Shown here piece after piece: positions 1-7,586 of a stretch of 39,605 bases of DNA. The translations under genes and the position numbers were made by a program. Source of the DNA: CAYLSO01 sp964386525 (GTDB lineage: Bacteria; Eisenbacteria; RBG-16-71-46; DASYSL01); assembly GCA_964386525.1 (NCBI GenBank), contig CAYLSO010000011.1, forward strand, positions 1 to 39,605, written 5' to 3'. Numbering within the stretch: position 1 is the first letter of the stretch; each line of letters opens with the position of its first letter. The notes under the pieces are model-generated. The model was not told the DNA's origin and made no database searches. It was given only the letters and a program-made list of their open reading frames with translations.

Positions 1-1
1 G

Positions 2-988
2 ACCCGCCGCCTGCTCACCTATCCGCGGCACTCGGCCGGCGGGCTCATGACCCCCGACTTCCTCGCCTTCCCCCCCGAGGAAAAGGTGGCCGCCGCCCTC
101 GACCGGGTGCGCGACGCCGCCCCGGACGTGGAGACCATCTACGCGCTCTACGTGGTGAACGGGAGCGGCCGGCTGGCCGGGTTGCTGTCCTTGCGCGACC
201 TGCTCACCTCGCCGGGGGAAGCGCCGCTGGCCGAGGTCATGCGCACGGATTTCGTCTCGGCCAACGTGCAGACCGACCAGGAAGAGGTCGCTCATCTGAT
301 CAGCAAGTACGACCTCCTCGCGCTGCCGGTCGTGGACGCGGAGAACCGGCTGCTGGGCATCGTGACGGCTGACGACGTGATGGACGTCCTGGTGGAAGAG
401 GCCACCGAGGACGTCCAGAAGATGGCCGGCGTGGCGCCGATCGAGTCGGGCTACTTCCAGTCGTCCTTCTGGCTGGTGGCGCGGCGGCGGGCCGGCTGGC
501 TGGCGCTCATCTTCGTCGGCCAGCTGCTCACCACCCCGGCCCTCGAGTTCTTCGAGAGCACCATGCGCGGCACCATGCAGCTGGTGCTGTTCCTGCCGCT
601 CATCCTCTCGACCGGGGGCAACTCGGGCTCGCAATCGGCCACCCTGATCACCCGCGGGCTGGCCCTCGGCGACGTGCAGGGCTCCGATGCGGGGCGGGTC
701 GCCCTGCGGGAGGTGCTGACGGGGCTGCTCATGGGGTCGTTCCTGGCCCTCATCGGGCTGGCGCGCGCCGTCTGGGTCACCGGCCAGATGGACATCGCCC
801 TGGCGGTGGGCGTGGCGGTGGCGGCCGTGGCGATGGCCGGGGCCACGATCGGCGGGCTCCTGCCGCTGCTCATCCGGCGGCTGGGCCTCGATCCGGCGGT
901 GGTCTCCTCGCCGGGGGTGGCGTCGCTGATGGACGTCACCGGGATCGTGGTCTATTTCTCGGTGGCGCGGCTGATCCTGAGCGTCTAG
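2..988 (+). CDS. mgtE: Magnesium transporter MgtE, 3' part (5' end outside window)
   Basis: The reading frame is open from base 2, and the residues before the first ATG (47) read RRLLTYPRHSAGGLMT, the typical MgtE junction between the N-terminal helical domain and the CBS domains. The real start therefore lies upstream of the window and ATG 47 is internal. The visible part holds a CBS pair, with segments such as LLALPVVDAENRLLGIVTAD. A membrane domain of about five hydrophobic segments follows from about base 480 to the stop, including the conserved stretch STGGNSGSQSATLITRG. MgtE is a dimeric inner-membrane Mg2+ channel gated by Mg2+ binding to its cytoplasmic domains. The gene ends about 80 bp before a promoter-like sequence for the next gene pair. 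Confidence 0.93.
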   Translation, partial: TRRLLTYPRHSAGGLMTPDFLAFPPEEKVAAALDRVRDAAPDVETIYALYVVNGSGRLAGLLSLRDLLTSPGEAPLAEVMRTDFVSANVQTDQEEVAHLISKYDLLALPVVDAENRLLGIVTADDVMDVLVEEATEDVQKMAGVAPIESGYFQSSFWLVARRRAGWLALIFVGQLLTTPALEFFESTMRGTMQLVLFLPLILSTGGNSGSQSATLITRGLALGDVQGSDAGRVALREVLTGLLMGSFLALIGLARAVWVTGQMDIALAVGVAVAAVAMAGATIGGLLPLLIRRLGLDPAVVSSPGVASLMDVTGIVVYFSVARLILSV

Positions 989-1071
989 CCGGGCGGCGGG
1001 CCGAGCCGACCCGCGCCGGAGCCGGCGCGCCGGCTCGGGGTCACAAACCGCGGCGCCGCCGGCGGTTTTCC

Positions 1072-1099
1072 TTGACCCGCACGCGCCGGCGGCGATACA
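1072..1099 (+). promoter_or_regulatory. Putative sigma70-type promoter of the roadblock/MglA pair
   Basis: TTGACC (1072-1077) is followed after 16 bp by GATACA (1094-1099). The same box form, TTGAC with a 16-bp spacer and GATA, occurs before the toxin-antitoxin pair and the tRNA gene in this window. It lies about 105 bp upstream of the chosen start at 1204. Confidence 0.45.
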
Positions 1100-1203
1100 C
1101 CGTCAGGGTCACGCGCCCCGCGAGCGAGGGGCTGCGATCCGCTTTCCGCAAGCTGCGGGCCTACCCGCGCGTGAGACAGGGGCATGAGCCCCGGAGGATG
1201 TCC

Positions 1204-1803
1204 ATGAAGGACCAGTGGTCCCTGCTCGAGAACGACTTCCGCACCGTGGAGCGGATCCTCCTCGAGCTGCTGGAGCGGACCCAGGCCATGGCGGCGCATC
1301 TGGTGGACCGCGGCGGACGCATCGTCATGACCGTCGGCCCCGACGTCGAGTACGATCTGCACAGCTTCGCCTCCCTGGCGGCCGCCGACCTGGCGGCCAA
1401 CGACGAGCTGATGCGGTTGTTCGGCGGCAAGCAGGTGGACGGCGTGGCGTGCCTCGGCACGTACCGTTCCATGGCCAGCAGCCTGGTGGCCGACCGCCTC
1501 GTGCTCTGCGTGGTCTTCGATCGGCACAGCACCCTGGGCCTGGTGCGTCACCGCATGCGTCGGGCCATCGAGAAGCTGGATCCCCTGTTCCGCGGCCTGT
1601 TCGCCAAGCTGGGGGTGGCGGAGGGGCCGGCGACGTGGGCGGCCGGGGCGCCGGCGGCGGCCGAATCGCCCGGGCCCGCCGGGCCGGAGCCGCTGCCCCT
1701 GCCCGAGCCGCTCGTGGTCGGGGCGCCGGCGGGAGTGCCGGCGCAGTTCGGGGCCGCCGCCGCGGCGGCCCTCGACGACCTGCTGGGCGGAGAGCCGAAC
1801 TGA
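1204..1803 (+). CDS. Roadblock/LC7-domain protein (MglB-like)
   Basis: This is a 199-residue protein. The start is ATG 1204 because GGAGG (1193-1197) sits six bases before it; the in-frame ATG 1198 directly abuts that site and is too close. After a short N-terminal helix, residues of about 20-140 show the roadblock/LC7 pattern: a long helix (RTVERILLELLERTQ), a beta hairpin (AAHLVDRGGRIVMTVG), a second helix with AADLAANDEL, and the strands SMASSLVADRLVLCVVFD. The tail after about residue 140 is rich in Ala, Gly and Pro and probably disordered. Roadblock proteins act as GTPase-activating partners of MglA-type small GTPases, and the next gene encodes one 47 bp downstream. The pairing supports a role in cell polarity, motility or surface regulation, but the exact process is not visible here. 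Confidence 0.82.
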   Translation: MKDQWSLLENDFRTVERILLELLERTQAMAAHLVDRGGRIVMTVGPDVEYDLHSFASLAAADLAANDELMRLFGGKQVDGVACLGTYRSMASSLVADRLVLCVVFDRHSTLGLVRHRMRRAIEKLDPLFRGLFAKLGVAEGPATWAAGAPAAAESPGPAGPEPLPLPEPLVVGAPAGVPAQFGAAAAAALDDLLGGEPN

Positions 1804-1850
1804 CGGTTTCCCCGCGGCGCCCGGCGCGGGCGTAGCAGAGAGGCTCGCGC

Positions 1851-2435
1851 ATGGCCTTCATCCACCCGACGGCGCGGGAGGTCCACTTCAAGATCGTCTA
1901 CGCCGGCCCCTCGCGCGGCGGCAAGACCACCAACCTGCTGCGCCTGCACGAGCGCCTGCCGGCCGAAAAGCGCGGCCCCATCCTGTCGCTGGCCGGGGCC
2001 GACGAGCGCACGCTCTTCTTCGACTTCATGGCCCTCCACCTCGGCGAGGTGGGGGGCCTCAACACGCGCTTCCATCTCTATACGGTCCCCGGCCAGGCCG
2101 AACACCGGCTGAGCCGCCGCGCCGTGCTGCGCGGCGCCGACGCCGTGGTCTTCGTCGCCGACTCGGACCCGCCGCGCCTCGAGGAGAACGTGTGGGCGTG
2201 GCGCGAGCTGGACGAGCCGGGTTTCCTGCCCGCCGGGCCGGAAGCGCCGCCGCGCGTCGTGCAGATGAACAAGCGCGACCTCGGCGAGGCGCTCTCCGTG
2301 CACCTGATCCGCGCGCGGCTGGGCTTCCCCGCGGTCCCCGAGGTCGAAGCCGTCGCGGTGGAGGGGCGCGGGGTGCAGGAGGCGCTGCGCCTGGCCTGCC
2401 GCGCGGCGCTGGCGAGGTTCGCGCCGGGGGCGTAG
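1851..2435 (+). CDS. MglA-like Ras-superfamily small GTPase
   Basis: A 194-residue protein with purine-rich AGAGAGG about seven bases before ATG 1851. The P-loop is GPSRGGKTTN (about residues 23-32), matching the GxxxxGKTT form of bacterial MglA-type GTPases. The switch region has DERTLFFDF and the G3-like strand reads LYTVPGQAEH. The specificity motif is QMNKRDL, equivalent to NKxD. MglA family members are cytoplasmic polarity switches whose GTP hydrolysis is stimulated by roadblock proteins, and such a protein is encoded just upstream, probably in the same transcript. No pili or gliding genes flank the pair, so its output cannot be assigned. Confidence 0.88.
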   Translation: MAFIHPTAREVHFKIVYAGPSRGGKTTNLLRLHERLPAEKRGPILSLAGADERTLFFDFMALHLGEVGGLNTRFHLYTVPGQAEHRLSRRAVLRGADAVVFVADSDPPRLEENVWAWRELDEPGFLPAGPEAPPRVVQMNKRDLGEALSVHLIRARLGFPAVPEVEAVAVEGRGVQEALRLACRAALARFAPGA

Positions 2436-2666
2436 CGGGGGCGGGGGCCGCATCCCCTGCGCATGATTCTGGTCATACTCCGGGGTCCGCTGCCGGGCTG
2501 GGCGACGGCTGAGTCGCAATTGTGTTGACGCGGCCGATGCCGAGCATTGACAGTCGGTGCAGGCTTGCGGTCTCCGCCCTCCCGTGGGGGAGTCCCGTCC
2601 CCCCGGTCGCCCCGCGCCCGGATCCCGGCCCACCGCCGCGGGCCTGCGTTCGAGCAGGAGGCCGCC

Positions 2667-4418
2667 GTGAAATCCATCCGCTATCTACCGGCCATCGCAC
2701 TCACGTCGCTCATCGTCTTCTCTCCGAATCCCGTCCGGGCGGAGGATCCGCCGCCGCTCGTGGGCTCGTGGTCATGGAACTGCTCGTGTCCAGGAACGGT
2801 GCCGGGAGGCTTCACCGTGAGTGGACCCGCGTGGGTGAAGACCACGCCCGAGGGGAACGTGGTAACGGCATGGTCCAATCCGGTGAACATCTATTGCTCG
2901 ACACTCGACCTCACGGATGCCTGGGGCGGCCCGATCGCCTGCTGGGAAGCGCACCAGGTGCAGATGGGGTGGATCTTTGGGCTTGCCGTGGACTCGCAGG
3001 GCTATATCTACACAGTGCGGCAGCACAGCTACTGGGTACGCAAGTACGATCCGGCGGGCATTCCCCTGGACAGTCTCTTCGTGCCCTTCTATCCAGGCGG
3101 CGTAGAGGTCACCACGGACGGTCGCGTCTATTTGACCGTGGCCGCCGACACCTGTGTGTACGTGATGGACGGTGAAGGCGACTTCATCACTCGGTTCGGG
3201 GTTCCCGGTTCGGAGCCCGGACAGATGCTGCATCCTGAGGCGATCGCCGCCGGCCCGACCGGGGACATCTTCGTGAGCGATGTGGAGCGGCAGGCCATTC
3301 TCAGGTTCGACCACGACGGCGACTTCCTGATGGAGTGGGGAGAGCCCGGAGACCAACCCGGGCAGTTCGATAATCCCCGCGGGCTGGCGGTCGACAGCCT
3401 CGCGAACGTCTACGTCGCCGACACCAACAACTGGCGCGTCCAGAAATTCGACGGGAGCGGCAATCTCATCTACGTCCTATCCACCATCTTGGAGGGCAGG
3501 TACCACCAACCACATGGAGTGGCCGTGGATCGTGCCGGGTACATCTACGTGGGACACAACAGCCCAGGCGCGGATCTCTTCAAGTTCGGACCTCCGCCAC
3601 TCCCGACAGCCGACCCGGACAGCAGCACGGTGTCCTGCCTGCGCATCTGCCCGGCGGGCCGGTTCGCCACGTCCGTCACGGTGCGCGACGGCGACGGGGC
3701 GCCGATGCCGGACCTGGAGGTGGCACTCGACTTCTCGGAGGCCCCGAGCATCGACTTCTGCGTCCGCGAAGGGACCGAGCCCTACCACTCGTCGGGCCAC
3801 CGGCGTTTCACGGCGATCACCGACGCGGCGGGCGTCGCCACCTTCCCGCTGCGGGCGGGTGGCACGGCCGCGGACTCGGTGGTGACCGTGTGGGCGGGGG
3901 ACGTGCTGCTGGCGCGCCGCCCGGTAGCCTCCTGCGACCAGAACGGGGACCTGGTGGTGAATCCCACCGATTTCGGGCTCATCCTCGACAAGTTCGGCCT
4001 GGGCCTTCCCGACGCGACTGCCGACATGGACTGCGACGGGATGGTGAGCTCGGTAGATCTCAGCATGTTCATGCAGCACCTGAGTGCCAATGAGCAGTGT
4101 CTTTCCGGGACCGCCGTCGAACTCCAGGCGCCGCCGGCCGGCGCCCGCCTGCTGCCGACCGTCCCCAATCCGCTGCGGGGCAGGGGGCGCATCGTCTTCG
4201 ATCTGGAGCGCCGGGGCACCGTAAGTGTCCGCCTGTGCGACGTCAGCGGCCGTGTCGTCCGGCGCGCCCCCGGGATGGCGGACCTGCCCTCAGGCCGGCA
4301 CGAGTGGGACTGGGACGGGACCGACGACCGGGGCCGCGTGGTCCCGGCCGGCGTCTATTTTGTCGTCCTCGAGGCCGGCGGGCGGCGGTCGGTCGCCCGG
4401 GCCGTGATGGTGAAATAG
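2667..4418 (+). CDS. Secreted NHL-propeller protein with dockerin-like and FlgD/T9SS-like C-terminal domains
   Basis: A 583-residue protein. GTG 2667 is chosen because AGGAGG lies at 2656-2661 and a classic signal peptide begins there (residues 1-25, VKSIRYLPAI...PVRA then EDPPP). An upstream in-frame TTG at 2547 would bury this signal. Residues of about 100-310 carry NHL-type propeller repeats such as FDNPRGLAVDSLANVYVADT. A beta-rich, invasin/CADG-like region follows (about 320-410). Next is a dockerin-like EF-hand pair (about 413-465; DQNGDLVVNPTD and DMDCDGMVSSVD). The last 90 residues form a FlgD Ig-like domain ending AGVYFVVLEAGGRRSVARAV, the form used as a sorting tail in FCB-group bacteria. 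The first half looks less GC-rich than its neighbours. Function is unknown; extracellular or surface binding is likely. Confidence 0.85.
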   Translation: MKSIRYLPAIALTSLIVFSPNPVRAEDPPPLVGSWSWNCSCPGTVPGGFTVSGPAWVKTTPEGNVVTAWSNPVNIYCSTLDLTDAWGGPIACWEAHQVQMGWIFGLAVDSQGYIYTVRQHSYWVRKYDPAGIPLDSLFVPFYPGGVEVTTDGRVYLTVAADTCVYVMDGEGDFITRFGVPGSEPGQMLHPEAIAAGPTGDIFVSDVERQAILRFDHDGDFLMEWGEPGDQPGQFDNPRGLAVDSLANVYVADTNNWRVQKFDGSGNLIYVLSTILEGRYHQPHGVAVDRAGYIYVGHNSPGADLFKFGPPPLPTADPDSSTVSCLRICPAGRFATSVTVRDGDGAPMPDLEVALDFSEAPSIDFCVREGTEPYHSSGHRRFTAITDAAGVATFPLRAGGTAADSVVTVWAGDVLLARRPVASCDQNGDLVVNPTDFGLILDKFGLGLPDATADMDCDGMVSSVDLSMFMQHLSANEQCLSGTAVELQAPPAGARLLPTVPNPLRGRGRIVFDLERRGTVSVRLCDVSGRVVRRAPGMADLPSGRHEWDWDGTDDRGRVVPAGVYFVVLEAGGRRSVARAVMVK

Positions 4419-4426
4419 GGGCAAAA

Positions 4427-4459
4427 GGCGAGGGGCCGGGCGCGGCCTCGCCCCTCGCC
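4427..4459 (+). terminator. Perfect 10-bp GC hairpin after the secreted-protein gene
   Basis: GGCGAGGGGC (4427-4436) pairs with GCCCCTCGCC (4450-4459) across a 13-base loop, nine bases after the stop. There is no U-tract on the + strand. An AAAA run precedes the stem and would give a U-tract on the - strand, but no - strand gene is seen here. It probably acts as an end or stabiliser of the upstream transcript. Confidence 0.5.
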
Positions 4460-4506
4460 CGGCGGCGCTGCCTCGCCCGGCACCGGCGGGCGACCCGGAA
4501 AACCCC

Positions 4507-4534
4507 TTGACCCTGCCGGCCGCGGGCCGATAAT
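4507..4534 (+). promoter_or_regulatory. Sigma70-type promoter of the toxin-antitoxin operon
   Basis: TTGACC (4507-4512), a 16-bp spacer, then GATAAT (4529-4534). This is one of the best promoter matches in the window. The expected transcript start, near 4541, falls among the operator-like repeats and about 48 bp before the antitoxin ATG. Confidence 0.7.
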
Positions 4535-4535
4535 C

Positions 4536-4565
4536 GTACAAGAAGACTATATGTACAATTGGTAC
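4536..4565 (+). promoter_or_regulatory. Operator-like repeats of the toxin-antitoxin operon
   Basis: GTACAA occurs at 4536-4541 and 4553-4558, 17 bp apart. The second copy opens an imperfect palindrome GTACAATTGGTAC (4553-4565), and the outer CGTAC/GTACG ends are also inverted. AT-rich GTAC repeats overlapping the transcript start of a Phd-type antitoxin operon fit autoregulation by the antitoxin. This is inference from position and symmetry. Confidence 0.5.
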
Positions 4566-4588
4566 GGTAACAGACCGGAGGCGCCCCT

Positions 4589-4843
4589 ATGACCCGCATT
4601 GCGGCCAGCCAAGCCAGGAGCGATTTCTCGGACACGCTGAACCGCGTCGCCTACAGAGGAGAGCGCATCGTGCTGCACCGGCGGGGCAAGAACCTGGCGG
4701 CGATTGTGCCGGTCGAGGACCTCGAGCTGCTCGAGAAGCTCGAGGAGCGCATCGACCTCGAAGATGCCCGGACGGCGCTGGCCGGGGCCAAGCGCCGGGG
4801 CAGCGTCTCCTGGGAGAAGCTCAAGACCTCGCTCGGGCTCTAG
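4589..4843 (+). CDS. Type II antitoxin, Phd/YefM family
   Basis: An 84-residue protein. GGAGG (4577-4581) lies seven bases before ATG 4589. The N-terminal half has the Phd/YefM DNA-binding fold signature: ASQARSDFSDTLNRVAYRGERIVLHRRGKNLAAIVPVED in outline, with an N-terminal strand, a helix, and the strands around IVLHRRGK and AAIVPV. The C-terminal part (DLELLEKLEERIDLEDARTA) is a helix expected to wrap the toxin. The next gene starts at the base right after its stop, so the two are co-translated. The antitoxin normally neutralises the toxin and represses its own promoter. Confidence 0.88.
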   Translation: MTRIAASQARSDFSDTLNRVAYRGERIVLHRRGKNLAAIVPVEDLELLEKLEERIDLEDARTALAGAKRRGSVSWEKLKTSLGL

Positions 4844-5116
4844 GTGGCCGGTTCCCGGTACCGCATCGAGTTCGCTCCCCGGGCCGAACGGGACTTCCGC
4901 CGCCTGCCGGCGGCCGCGCAGCGGCGCCTGGCGCCGCGCATCGATGCGCTGGCGCAGGAACCCCGGCCGCCGGGGGCGCGAGCCATGGCGGGGGCCGAAG
5001 GGCTCTACCGCCTGCGAGTCGGAGACTACCGGATCGTCTACCGGGTCCAGGACCGGATTCTCGTGGTGCTGGTGCTCAAGGTGGGGCATCGGCGCGAGGT
5101 CTATCGCCAGGGCTGA
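4844..5116 (+). CDS. Type II toxin, RelE/ParE family
   Basis: A 90-residue protein beginning at GTG 4844, directly after the antitoxin TAG (4841-4843). It has the RelE-like order: strand YRIEFAPRAERDFRRLP, two helices with AQRRLAPRIDALAQEP, then LYRLRVGDYRIVYRVQD and the closing strand LVVLVLKVGHRREVYR. The conserved basic residues R in RLRVGDYRI and the terminal HRREVY correspond to the mRNA-cleavage face of RelE-type RNases. Partner order, spacing and size are all standard for the family. A ribosome-dependent mRNase is the likely activity; a gyrase-targeting ParE role cannot be excluded. Confidence 0.88.
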   Translation: MAGSRYRIEFAPRAERDFRRLPAAAQRRLAPRIDALAQEPRPPGARAMAGAEGLYRLRVGDYRIVYRVQDRILVVLVLKVGHRREVYRQG

Positions 5117-5217
5117 GTCGCCGGATGCCCGCATGCGGCGCGCCCGGCAACCGCCGCCGCACCTGGCGGCGCCACCCCGCCTGGCGGCGCCGCTCCGCCT
5201 CGGCTATCCTGCCTGGC

Positions 5218-5691
5218 GTGAACGCGCTCGCTCTCGCCCTCGCCACCGGCTTCGGCTCCGGTTTCTTCCCCGTCGCGCCCGCCACCTTCGCCAGCGCGCT
5301 GGTGGCGCTCGCGGTCTACCTTCTGTGGCCGGTGTCTGCGGGTGCCGAGACGCTGCTGATCGTGGCCGTCGCCCCGCTGGCCGTGTGGACGGCGACCGCG
5401 GCCGAGAAGCAGTTGGGCCACGACGCCCACCCGATCGTGATCGACGAGGTCGTCGGCCAGCTCATCGCCCTGTGGATGGTGCCGCGCACCGTCCTTTGGG
5501 TGGGGGCGGCGTTCCTGCTCTTCCGCCTCTTCGACATCTGGAAGCCGCTCGGGGCGCACGAGTCGCAGGATCTGCCGGGGGGCTGGGGTATCGTGGCCGA
5601 CGATGTCCTGGCCGGCGTGTACGCCCGGCTGGTGCTGCTGGCCGCGGCCCTCTGGGGGCCGGCCCTGGGGCGCCTGCTCGCCGGCGGATAG
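5218..5691 (+). CDS. pgpA: Phosphatidylglycerophosphatase A
   Basis: A 157-residue membrane protein. GTG 5218 is preferred over the in-frame ATG 5125, since the upstream 31 residues are an Arg-rich extension not found in the family. The family begins at the motif seen here, ATGFGSGFFPVAPATFAS. The acidic motif HDAHPIVIDEVVGQLIAL matches the conserved DE region of PgpA. Further marks are RLFDIWKPLG and WGIVADDVLAGVYA, and about four hydrophobic segments. The enzyme removes phosphate from phosphatidylglycerol phosphate in the inner membrane. TATCCT (5205-5210) lies seven bases before the start, so leaderless initiation is possible. cinA follows after 12 bp. Confidence 0.88.
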   Translation: MNALALALATGFGSGFFPVAPATFASALVALAVYLLWPVSAGAETLLIVAVAPLAVWTATAAEKQLGHDAHPIVIDEVVGQLIALWMVPRTVLWVGAAFLLFRLFDIWKPLGAHESQDLPGGWGIVADDVLAGVYARLVLLAAALWGPALGRLLAGG

Positions 5692-5703
5692 CGGAGGCAC
5701 GGC

Positions 5704-6966
5704 GTGATCGCTGAGGTCGTCACGGTCGGCAACGAGGTCCTCTCCGGCCGCACGCTCGACACCAACTTCGCGTCGCTGGCGCGGCTCTTGGAGGAGTCGG
5801 GGGCCAAGGTGTCGTCCCACCAGACGGTGCCGGACGTGGCCGACGCCATCGCCGCGGCGCTCCTCGCCGCCCTGAGGCGCTCGCGCCTCGTGGTGCTCAC
5901 CGGCGGCCTCGGCCCCACCCCGGACGACCTCACGCGCAAGGCCGTCGCGCAGGCGTTGAACCGGCCGCTGTCGCTCGACGCGGAAATCCTCGAGGCGCTG
6001 CGCCGGCGCTGGGGAGCGCGCGGCGGGCGCCTGCCCATGCCGGCCAACAACGAGCAGCAGGCGCTGGTACCGCGCGGCGCCCAGGCGCTGGCCAACCCCG
6101 TGGGCAGCGCGCCGGGGCTCTTGATCGAGATGGACGAGCAGGCGGTCTTCGTCCTGCCTGGGGTGCCCGAGGAGATGGAGGCCATGGCCGGCCGCTGGCT
6201 GGCGCCGTGGGTGGCGGCCCGCGCGGCGGGCCCGGTGGAGTACCTGACGCTGCGCACCACGGGCATCTGGGAGTCGGTGCTGGCCGAGCGCATCGGCGAC
6301 GTGTCGGCGCTCTTGCCGGGTTGCGGCCTGGCCTACCTGCCGGGCCTGCCGGGCGTGGACCTGCGCGTCGCGCTGCCGACCGGCGAGGGGGCGGATCTCG
6401 TCGCCGCCCGCGACCTGGCCCGGACCGTGCTCGGCGAGCGCATCGGGCCGTATGTGTACGCCGAGGGCGAGGACACGCTCGAGGCGGTGGTCGGCCGGCG
6501 GCTGGCGGATCGGGGCTGGCGCATCGCCGTGGCGGAGTCGTGCACCGGCGGGCTGCTGGCCGGCCGGCTGACCGCCGTTTCCGGCAGCTCTCGCTACTTC
6601 GAGAGCGGAGTCGTGTGCTACAGTAACGCCGCCAAGGAGCGGCTGGCGGGCGTGCGCTCGACGCTGATCGCCAAGCACGGCGCCGTGAGCGGGCCCGTGG
6701 CCTGCGCCCTGGCGAGAGGAATCGCGAAGAAGAGGGGAGTGCAGGTGGGCGTCGGCGTGACCGGCATCGCCGGGCCCGCGGGTGGCACCCCGGACAAACC
6801 GGTGGGCACCGTGCACCTCGCGTGCGTCACGCCGGAGGGCGAGCGCCACCGCGAACTGCATCTGGCGGGGACGCGCCGGCTGGTGCGCGAGCGCAGCGTG
6901 TCGGCGGCCCTCGACCTGGTGCGGCGGGCCCTGCTCGGACTCCCCGATTCCCCGCGGCCGAACTGA
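5704..6966 (+). CDS. cinA: CinA-like protein (MoCF-like domain plus NMN amidohydrolase domain)
   Basis: A 420-residue protein. GTG 5704 is preceded by GGAGG (5693-5697). The N-terminal domain (about 1-170) is the molybdopterin-binding/MoCF-like COG1058 fold, starting EVVTVGNEVLSGRTLDTN and with LTGGLGPTPDDLTRKAVA. The C-terminal domain (about 255-415) is the nicotinamide-nucleotide amidase fold, with VAVAESCTGGLLAGRLT-like sequence, YFESGVVCYSNAAKERL and GVGVTGIAGPAGGTPDKPVG. Family members combine ADP-ribose pyrophosphatase and NMN deamidase activity in pyridine nucleotide salvage. The length and two-domain form are normal. The order cinA-thpR-recA is a recurrent bacterial arrangement, and thpR begins two bases after this stop. 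Confidence 0.93.
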   Translation: MIAEVVTVGNEVLSGRTLDTNFASLARLLEESGAKVSSHQTVPDVADAIAAALLAALRRSRLVVLTGGLGPTPDDLTRKAVAQALNRPLSLDAEILEALRRRWGARGGRLPMPANNEQQALVPRGAQALANPVGSAPGLLIEMDEQAVFVLPGVPEEMEAMAGRWLAPWVAARAAGPVEYLTLRTTGIWESVLAERIGDVSALLPGCGLAYLPGLPGVDLRVALPTGEGADLVAARDLARTVLGERIGPYVYAEGEDTLEAVVGRRLADRGWRIAVAESCTGGLLAGRLTAVSGSSRYFESGVVCYSNAAKERLAGVRSTLIAKHGAVSGPVACALARGIAKKRGVQVGVGVTGIAGPAGGTPDKPVGTVHLACVTPEGERHRELHLAGTRRLVRERSVSAALDLVRRALLGLPDSPRPN

Positions 6967-6967
6967 G

Positions 6968-7531
6968 TTGCGCATCTTCATCGCGGTCTTTCCCCCGAAC
7001 GAAGTGGTGGACGGCCTGGCCGCACTCGTCGAGCGCGTGCGGCAGGCGGGCGACGGCATGTCGTGGGTGAAGCCGGAGAACCTCCACTACACGCTGCGCT
7101 TCCTGGGCGAGCTCGAGGAGGGGCGGGTGGAGGCGGCGTGCCGGGCGGCTGCCCAGGCGGTGATCGGCCTGGCGCCGTTCGAGGCGGTGCTCGGTGCGCC
7201 GGGCGCGTTCCCGGATTTCCGTCGGCCGCGCGTGCTATGGGTAGGGCTGGACAGCGGCCGCGAGCCGCTCGAGCTGCTGGCCCGAAGCCTCGACGAGGCG
7301 CTGCGCCGCGAGGGTTTCGGGCCGCCCGACAAGCCGTTCCGCGCCCACCTCACGGTGGGGCGCGTGCGTGACCCGGGCGGGCGCGGCGGCGCCGCGGCGG
7401 CCGGCCGGCTGAGCGGCGAGCGGGCCCCCGGCCGCTTCACCGTGGGCACGCTGGCCGTGGTGCACAGCACGTTGAACCCCCGCGGCTCCGTCTACCGGGC
7501 GGTGGGGGAGTATCCTCTGCGCGGCGCGTGA
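6968..7531 (+). CDS. thpR: RNA 2',3'-cyclic phosphodiesterase (LigT/ThpR)
   Basis: A 187-residue protein. The start is TTG 6968, two bases after the cinA stop: the family N-terminus LRIFIAVFPPNEV begins exactly there and no ATG or GTG fits. The two catalytic HxT motifs of the 2H phosphoesterase fold are present as LHYTLRFLGE and AHLTVGRVRD. Members hydrolyse 2',3'-cyclic phosphate ends of RNA to 2'-phosphates. The gene is translationally coupled to cinA and 55 bp upstream of recA. Confidence 0.9.
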   Translation: MRIFIAVFPPNEVVDGLAALVERVRQAGDGMSWVKPENLHYTLRFLGELEEGRVEAACRAAAQAVIGLAPFEAVLGAPGAFPDFRRPRVLWVGLDSGREPLELLARSLDEALRREGFGPPDKPFRAHLTVGRVRDPGGRGGAAAAGRLSGERAPGRFTVGTLAVVHSTLNPRGSVYRAVGEYPLRGA

Positions 7532-7586
7532 GCCGCGAACGAGATCACCCGGAGTGTCCCCCGCGGACGCCCCCTGAGGAGAAGAG

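Noticed and set aside
7532..7586. LexA/SOS box upstream of recA
   Set aside because: The 55-bp gap contains GAACGAGATCA but no symmetric partner half-site matching a known LexA consensus.
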